The notes under the pieces: model-generated
Told to the model about the DNA's origin: nothing
What the model saw: the letters and a program-made list of their open reading frames with translations, nothing else
Database searches by the model: none
Shown: piece after piece, positions 6,893 to 10,336 of the stretch
Numbering within the stretch: the first letter of the stretch is position 1
Layout: each line of letters begins with the position of its first letter
DNA from: M0108 sp049654905
Lineage (GTDB): Bacteria; Pseudomonadota; Gammaproteobacteria; Chromatiales; Chromatiaceae
Assembly: GCA_049654905.1 (NCBI GenBank)
Contig: JBASIS010000134.1
Span: 1 to 10,336 of the forward strand
Length of the DNA: 10,336 bases
Direction of reading: 5' to 3'
Position numbers and translations under genes: made by a program

Positions 6893-7035
6893 GGCGGCAA
6901 AGCCTGATCAGCGGGGAATGGCGTTAATACGGCAAAAAACGTGCTAAAGAGGAAGACCGCTGGTGGAAATGCCAGGTATGTCGCCCTGACAATCCATCTT
7001 GATGCGCTAGGATAATCCTTCAGCCCCCCTTTCCC

Positions 7036-7995
7036 CTACTTTTTAATTCCCTCCAGCCGCCCGAGCAGGGCCTCGAGTTCGGCGGGCAAGGGGGCCTGGA
7101 TACGCAGAGACTGGTCGAGATGGGCGGGTTGCAGGTTAAGGGAAGCGGCATGGAGAAAGAGGCGCCGGAGACCCAGGGCGCGCAGGGCTTTGTTGGCGGC
7201 CTCGTCACCATATTTCTCGTCCCCGGCCACAGGCGCGCCCAGATGGGCGGCGTGGACGCGAATCTGATGGGTACGCCCCGTAATGAGGCGGACCTCGACC
7301 AGATCCAGGTCGCCGAGACGCCGCAAACGGCGAAACTGGGTCCGCGCCGGCTTGCCCTGGGCGGCATCGACCCGCACCACCCGCTCACCGCTCTTCAGGG
7401 TGTTCTTGAGCAGGGGGGCATCCAGGGTCATTTCGGGCCTCGGCAGGGGCCTGACCAACAGGGCCAGATAGCGCTTTTCGACACCATTCTCGCGCATGAG
7501 TCGATGCAGATCACGCAAGGTACTGGCACGCTTCGCCAGCAACAGACAGCCGGAGGTCTCGCGATCGAGGCGATGCACCAATTCCAGCTCCGCCCCGGGC
7601 CGCATCTGGCGCATGGCCTCGATGAGGCCGAAACTCAGGCCGCTGCCGCCATGCACCGCCAACCCCGCCGGCTTGTCCAGTGCCAACAGCCGCTCGTCTT
7701 CGTAGAGGATGGCCCCGGCGAGGTCGCGCAGGCGGGACTCCGGTGCCTGACCCGGCGGCCGGGGTTCGACCGTACGCAAGGGTGGGACGCGCACCAGATC
7801 ACCCGGCTGCAACCGGTAATCCGGCTTGACCCGCCCCTTGTTCACCCGGACCTCGCCGCGCCGGAGGATGCGATAGACATGACTGCGCGGCACACCCTTG
7901 GCCCTGGCCAGGAGGAAGTTATCGATACGCTGACCGGCAAGCTCGGCATCGATGCTTACCAGGACGACCGCCTGAGGGGGGGTCTCATCCGACAT
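7036..7995 (-). CDS. rluC: 23S rRNA pseudouridine synthase RluC
   Basis: In E. coli RluC converts uridines 955, 2504 and 2580 of 23S rRNA to pseudouridine. The N-terminal S4 RNA-binding domain (about 20-75) includes GQRIDNFL, GVPRSHVYRILRRGEVRVNKGRVKPDYRL and GD. The RluA-type catalytic domain follows, with ILYEDERLLALDKPAGLAVHGGSGLSFG (96-123), the catalytic Asp144 in HRLDRETSG, and LITGRTHQIRVHAAHLGAPVAGDEKYGD. LLKN and SGERVVRV match recalled E. coli RluC closely, and the length (319) is the same. This separates it from RluD, RluA and TruC. The ATG has no clear ribosome-binding site, but the SDETPPQAVVLVSID N-terminus matches the family in length. It is divergent from rne, as in E. coli. 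Confidence 0.96.
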   Translation of the reverse strand: MSDETPPQAVVLVSIDAELAGQRIDNFLLARAKGVPRSHVYRILRRGEVRVNKGRVKPDYRLQPGDLVRVPPLRTVEPRPPGQAPESRLRDLAGAILYEDERLLALDKPAGLAVHGGSGLSFGLIEAMRQMRPGAELELVHRLDRETSGCLLLAKRASTLRDLHRLMRENGVEKRYLALLVRPLPRPEMTLDAPLLKNTLKSGERVVRVDAAQGKPARTQFRRLRRLGDLDLVEVRLITGRTHQIRVHAAHLGAPVAGDEKYGDEAANKALRALGLRRLFLHAASLNLQPAHLDQSLRIQAPLPAELEALLGRLEGIKK

Positions 7996-8051
7996 GAGGT
8001 GAGGAGTCTCGAAAGCTGTAAGAGATGATCGGGTCCATAACCTTGATTGGA

Positions 8052-8080
8052 TTGATGCGATCAGCGTTCGCTGATACTAT
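8052..8080 (+). promoter_or_regulatory. Sigma70-type promoter for rne with extended -10
   Basis: TTGATG (8052-8057) and TACTAT (8075-8080) are separated by exactly 17 nt, and the -10 box is preceded by TGA (8072-8074), an extended -10 motif. Transcription would start near 8087, giving a leader of about 497 nt before the rne start codon. E. coli rne also has a long leader (361 nt). This is the best promoter match in the gap. Confidence 0.65.
8060..8075. promoter_or_regulatory. Palindrome within the rne promoter spacer
   Basis: ATCAGCG-TT-CGCTGAT is a perfect 7-bp inverted repeat lying between the -35 and -10 boxes of the predicted rne promoter and ending on the first base of the -10. It is placed where a repressor would block RNA polymerase, or it may be coincidental. 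I cannot name a regulator. Confidence 0.4.
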
Positions 8081-8086
8081 TGAAAG

Positions 8087-8583
8087 GCTGCGACGTACCA
8101 GCCACTTAGCCTGGAACGGCGATGCAAACAGACGATTTCCGGGGCGATTCCTCCTAGGCCGCCCTCCGTGCCAATCCCTCGGCGCCCCGACATACCCTTA
8201 GCCGTCGGCCGGCACCTTGCGCTAAACCAGCGGCGTCCCTTACATCAGGCGGTCGCGGATTGTACACCGAGACGGCCCGGCGCATCGGGTTGGTGAGATT
8301 CGATTCGAGTCACACCCCATCCCATGTGCCCAGATTGCCCCAAGGTCCAGCGCCCTCTCAGTCAGAAAGGCGCTGGTCCCAAGCGCGCGGGGCTCAATCG
8401 GGGCCCCGCGACATGAAGGATCACGCGCGCCTGCCCGCGCGGCCCTCACCGCCCGCCGCCTCACGAATGGCGGGGGCTTGAGGGTCGGCGCGGCTGGACA
8501 GACCTCCGGCCATCGACCCCCCTCGGCGGTGATGGGCCGGCCAGAGTCCCGGGGGACCAGCGCGCCTAGCTGCGAGACAGAGA
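8087..8583 (+). promoter_or_regulatory. Structured 5' leader of rne, probable autoregulatory RNA
   Basis: In E. coli RNase E controls its own level by cleaving its mRNA, and hairpins in the long leader (hp2, hp3) are sensed by the enzyme. Here the 3' half of the leader has a series of stable stems: CCAGCGCC/GGCGCTGG (8347-8354 with 8369-8376); CGCGGGGC/GCCCCGCG (8386-8393 with 8403-8410); CGCGCG/CGCGCG (8424-8429 with 8436-8441); CCCTCA/TGAGGG enclosing CCCGCC/GGCGGG with an internal loop (8443-8484); and CCGGCCATC paired with GAT(g)GGCCGG with one bulge (8506-8540). The stems are seen in the sequence. Autoregulation is inferred from the family, and I have not matched these stems to the rne5 family by alignment. 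Confidence 0.6.
8574..8577 (+). promoter_or_regulatory. Weak ribosome-binding site of rne
   Basis: GAGA, 6 nt before the ATG, in a purine-rich GAGACAGAGA stretch. It is a poor Shine-Dalgarno match. It begins 11 nt after the end of the predicted long-range pairing segment (8553-8563), so initiation could be sensitive to leader folding. Confidence 0.45.
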
Positions 8584-10336
8584 ATGAAAAGAATGCTGAT
8601 CAACGCAACTCAGCCGGAAGAGTTGCGGGTGGCTATTGTCGATGGCCAGAAACTCTTCAACCTGGATATCGAATCCTCGGGCCGAGAACAGAAAAAGGCC
8701 AATATTTACAAAGGCTACATTACCCGCGTCGAGCCCAGCCTGGAGGCCGCCTTCGTCGATTACGGGGCCGAGCGCCACGGCTTCCTGCCCCTCAAGGAGA
8801 TTGCCCGCAGCTACTTCACCGAAGAGGCGAACAAGCCGGGCGCCCGCGTCAACATCAAGGATGCCCTCACCGAGGGCCGCGAGGTGGTGGTCCAGATCGA
8901 CAAGGAGGAGCGCGGCAACAAGGGCGCGGCTCTCACCACCTTCGTCTCCCTGGCTGGCCGCTACCTGGTCCTGATGCCCAACAACCCACGGGCCGGTGGG
9001 GTCTCCCGGCGCATCGAGGGCAACGACCGCTCCGAGTTGCGCGACGCCATGAGCCAGCTCGCGATCCCCGAGAACACCGGGCTCATCGTGCGCACCGCCG
9101 GCGTCGGCAAGAGCGTCGAGGAGTTGCAGTGGGACCTCAACTACCTCAACCAACTCTGGGCCGCCATCGAGCAGTCCGCCGCCGAGCGCAAGGCGCCTTA
9201 CCTCATTTATCAGGAAAGCGACGTCATCATCCGCTCCATCCGTGACCACTTGCGCACGGACATCGGCGAGATCGTGGTCGATGATCGCAAGATGTACGAG
9301 AAGGCCGAGGCCTTCATCCGCCAGGTCATGCCCCACAATCTGCGCAAACTGCGGCTCTACGAGGACGAGGTGCCGCTCTTCACGCGCTACCAGATCGAGA
9401 GCCAGATCGAATCTGCCTTCCAGCGCTCGGTCCAGTTGCCTTCGGGCGGCTCCATCGTCATCGACCATACGGAGGCCTTGACCTCCATCGATATCAACTC
9501 GGCCCGGGCCACCAAGGGCGCCGACATCGAGGAGACGGCCCTCAATACCAACCTGGAGGCCGCCGATGAAATCGCCCGCCAGTTGCGCCTGCGCGACCTG
9601 GGCGGCCTCTTCGTTGTCGATTTCATCGACATGACCCCGGCGCGCAACCAGCGCGAGGTCGAAAACCGGCTGCGGGACGCCATGAAGGAGGACCGCGCCC
9701 GGGTCCAGCTCGGCCGCATTTCCCGCTTCGGCCTCATGGAGATGTCCCGCCAGCGCCTGCGCCCCTCCCTGGGTGAGTCCAGCCAGCTCGTGTGCCCGCG
9801 CTGCAAGGGCCAGGGCACCATCCGCGGCGTCGAGTCCCTCGCCCTCTCCATCCTCCGCATCCTGGAGGAGGAGGCCATGAAGGAGAACACGGAGCGCATC
9901 CTGGCGGAGCTGCCCGTGGACGTGGCCACCTTCCTCCTCAACGAAAAGCGCCGCGCCATCCTCGAAATCGAGAAGCGCCAGCGCCTGAGCGTTCTGCTCC
10001 TGCCCAGCGCACACCTGGAGACCCCGGACTATCGCATCGAACGGGTGCGCACCCAAGACGCGGAACGGCTAACGCCCGATCAGCCCAGCTATCAACTGGC
10101 CGGTAAGATCGAGGAGCGACACTTGGAACTCGGGCGCGTCACCGAGCCGGTACGCGTCGAGGAACCCGCCATCAAACAGCTCGCCCCCATGGAGCCAGCA
10201 CCGGCGCCCCGGCGCCAGGAGCCGCCGCCCCCGCAGGCCCAGCCGACGACCCAGCCCGCTCAGGAACAACGGCAGCCGGAAAGCCTGCTCAAGCGGCTCT
10301 GGACCAACCTTTTCGCCCCGCGCCATGTCGAGGAAG
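8584..10336 (+). CDS. rne: Ribonuclease E, N-terminal catalytic part (gene runs off the window)
   Basis: Essential endoribonuclease that starts mRNA decay and processes rRNA and tRNA, and scaffolds the degradosome at the inner membrane. The reading frame is open from 8584 to the window end, about 584 residues. It starts MKRMLINATQPEELRVAIVD, nearly identical to recalled E. coli RNase E and unlike RNase G. An S1-type RNA-binding region covers about 36-120, followed by a 5'-sensor region (LIVRTAG, about 167-173). The DNase I-like domain has the metal-binding Asp303 (SIDIN) and Asp346 (VVDFID). The zinc-link is CPRC (Cys404, Cys407). After residue 520 comes a Pro/Gln-rich linker (about 538-562), then an amphipathic SLLKRLWTNLFA (567-578) at the place of the E. 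coli membrane-targeting sequence. The degradosome-scaffold C-terminal half is beyond the window. Confidence 0.97.
   Translation, partial: MKRMLINATQPEELRVAIVDGQKLFNLDIESSGREQKKANIYKGYITRVEPSLEAAFVDYGAERHGFLPLKEIARSYFTEEANKPGARVNIKDALTEGREVVVQIDKEERGNKGAALTTFVSLAGRYLVLMPNNPRAGGVSRRIEGNDRSELRDAMSQLAIPENTGLIVRTAGVGKSVEELQWDLNYLNQLWAAIEQSAAERKAPYLIYQESDVIIRSIRDHLRTDIGEIVVDDRKMYEKAEAFIRQVMPHNLRKLRLYEDEVPLFTRYQIESQIESAFQRSVQLPSGGSIVIDHTEALTSIDINSARATKGADIEETALNTNLEAADEIARQLRLRDLGGLFVVDFIDMTPARNQREVENRLRDAMKEDRARVQLGRISRFGLMEMSRQRLRPSLGESSQLVCPRCKGQGTIRGVESLALSILRILEEEAMKENTERILAELPVDVATFLLNEKRRAILEIEKRQRLSVLLLPSAHLETPDYRIERVRTQDAERLTPDQPSYQLAGKIEERHLELGRVTEPVRVEEPAIKQLAPMEPAPAPRRQEPPPPQAQPTTQPAQEQRQPESLLKRLWTNLFAPRHVEE

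Larger units (their letters stand above)
7996..8583. other. rluC-rne divergent intergenic region (588 nt)
   Basis: This gap holds the rne promoter (8052-8080), a palindrome inside that promoter, and a long GC-rich rne leader with several hairpins, listed separately. Two open frames of about 73-74 codons cross 8240-8481 on opposite strands. They lack ribosome-binding sites and recognisable motifs and coincide with the structured RNA region, so I do not call them. I found no convincing promoter for rluC. Confidence 0.7.

Noticed and set aside
8240..8268. Second possible promoter for rne (TTACAT, 17 nt, TACACC)
   Set aside because: Only 2 of 6 and 3 of 6 consensus matches and no extended -10. 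The site at 8052-8080 is much better.
8240..8481. Possible leader peptide or small gene in the rne leader (73-74 codons, either strand)
   Set aside because: No ribosome-binding site, no motif, and the region is dominated by stem-forming sequence that better explains its GC-rich pattern.
8566..10056. 496-codon open frame on the minus strand covering rne
   Set aside because: Antisense shadow. The plus-strand frame encodes RNase E with catalytic Asp303 and Asp346 and the CPRC zinc-link. The reverse translation is a Leu/Ala/Gly/Asp-rich mirror without motifs.
1..10336. Mobile element, CRISPR array, defence island or tRNA/rRNA gene
   Set aside because: Nearly all sequence is accounted for by housekeeping genes. 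No transposase or integrase motifs, no regularly spaced repeats and no cloverleaf-like segment were seen in the gaps.

Overview
This window looks like core chromosome of a high-GC gammaproteobacterium. The best guess is a member of the Chromatiales (purple-sulfur or related lineages). That guess rests on the GC-rich, GC3-biased coding sequence, on ZipA and a fused RlmKL methyltransferase (both gammaproteobacterial), and on a zipA-ligA pair beside bioA and a divergent rluC/rne pair. The lineage below class level is an inference from recalled gene order, not from a search.

Left part (1-3726, all minus strand): zipA, ligA and a 92-residue unknown protein form a probable operon, read right to left. 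zipA and ligA are 6 nt apart, with the ligA ribosome-binding site overlapping the zipA stop. The start of bioA (biotin synthesis) lies beyond a 236-nt gap that holds a large compound inverted repeat and a weak terminator-like hairpin. The ligase is unusually long (755 residues) because of about 75 extra residues in its helix-hairpin-helix region.

Middle (3727-6892): a 315-nt divergent intergenic region with a candidate zipA promoter separates zipA from rlmL (plus strand), a two-domain 23S rRNA methyltransferase. rlmL converges on a HAD-family phosphatase (minus strand) with only 10 nt between the stop codons.

Right part (7036-10336): rluC (23S rRNA pseudouridine synthase, minus) lies upstream of the HAD gene and is divergent from rne (RNase E, plus), which runs off the window after about 584 residues. 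The 588-nt rluC-rne gap holds a good sigma70-type promoter pointing at rne and a roughly 500-nt GC-rich leader with several strong hairpins. RNase E autoregulates through its leader in enterobacteria, so the same is plausible here.

Functionally the window combines cell division and DNA sealing (ZipA, LigA) with rRNA modification and RNA decay (RlmKL, RluC, RNase E). I see no mobile element, CRISPR array, tRNA, rRNA or defence-type gene cluster. The most interesting items are the rne leader with its mutually exclusive pairings, the LigA insertion and the compound repeat next to bioA.
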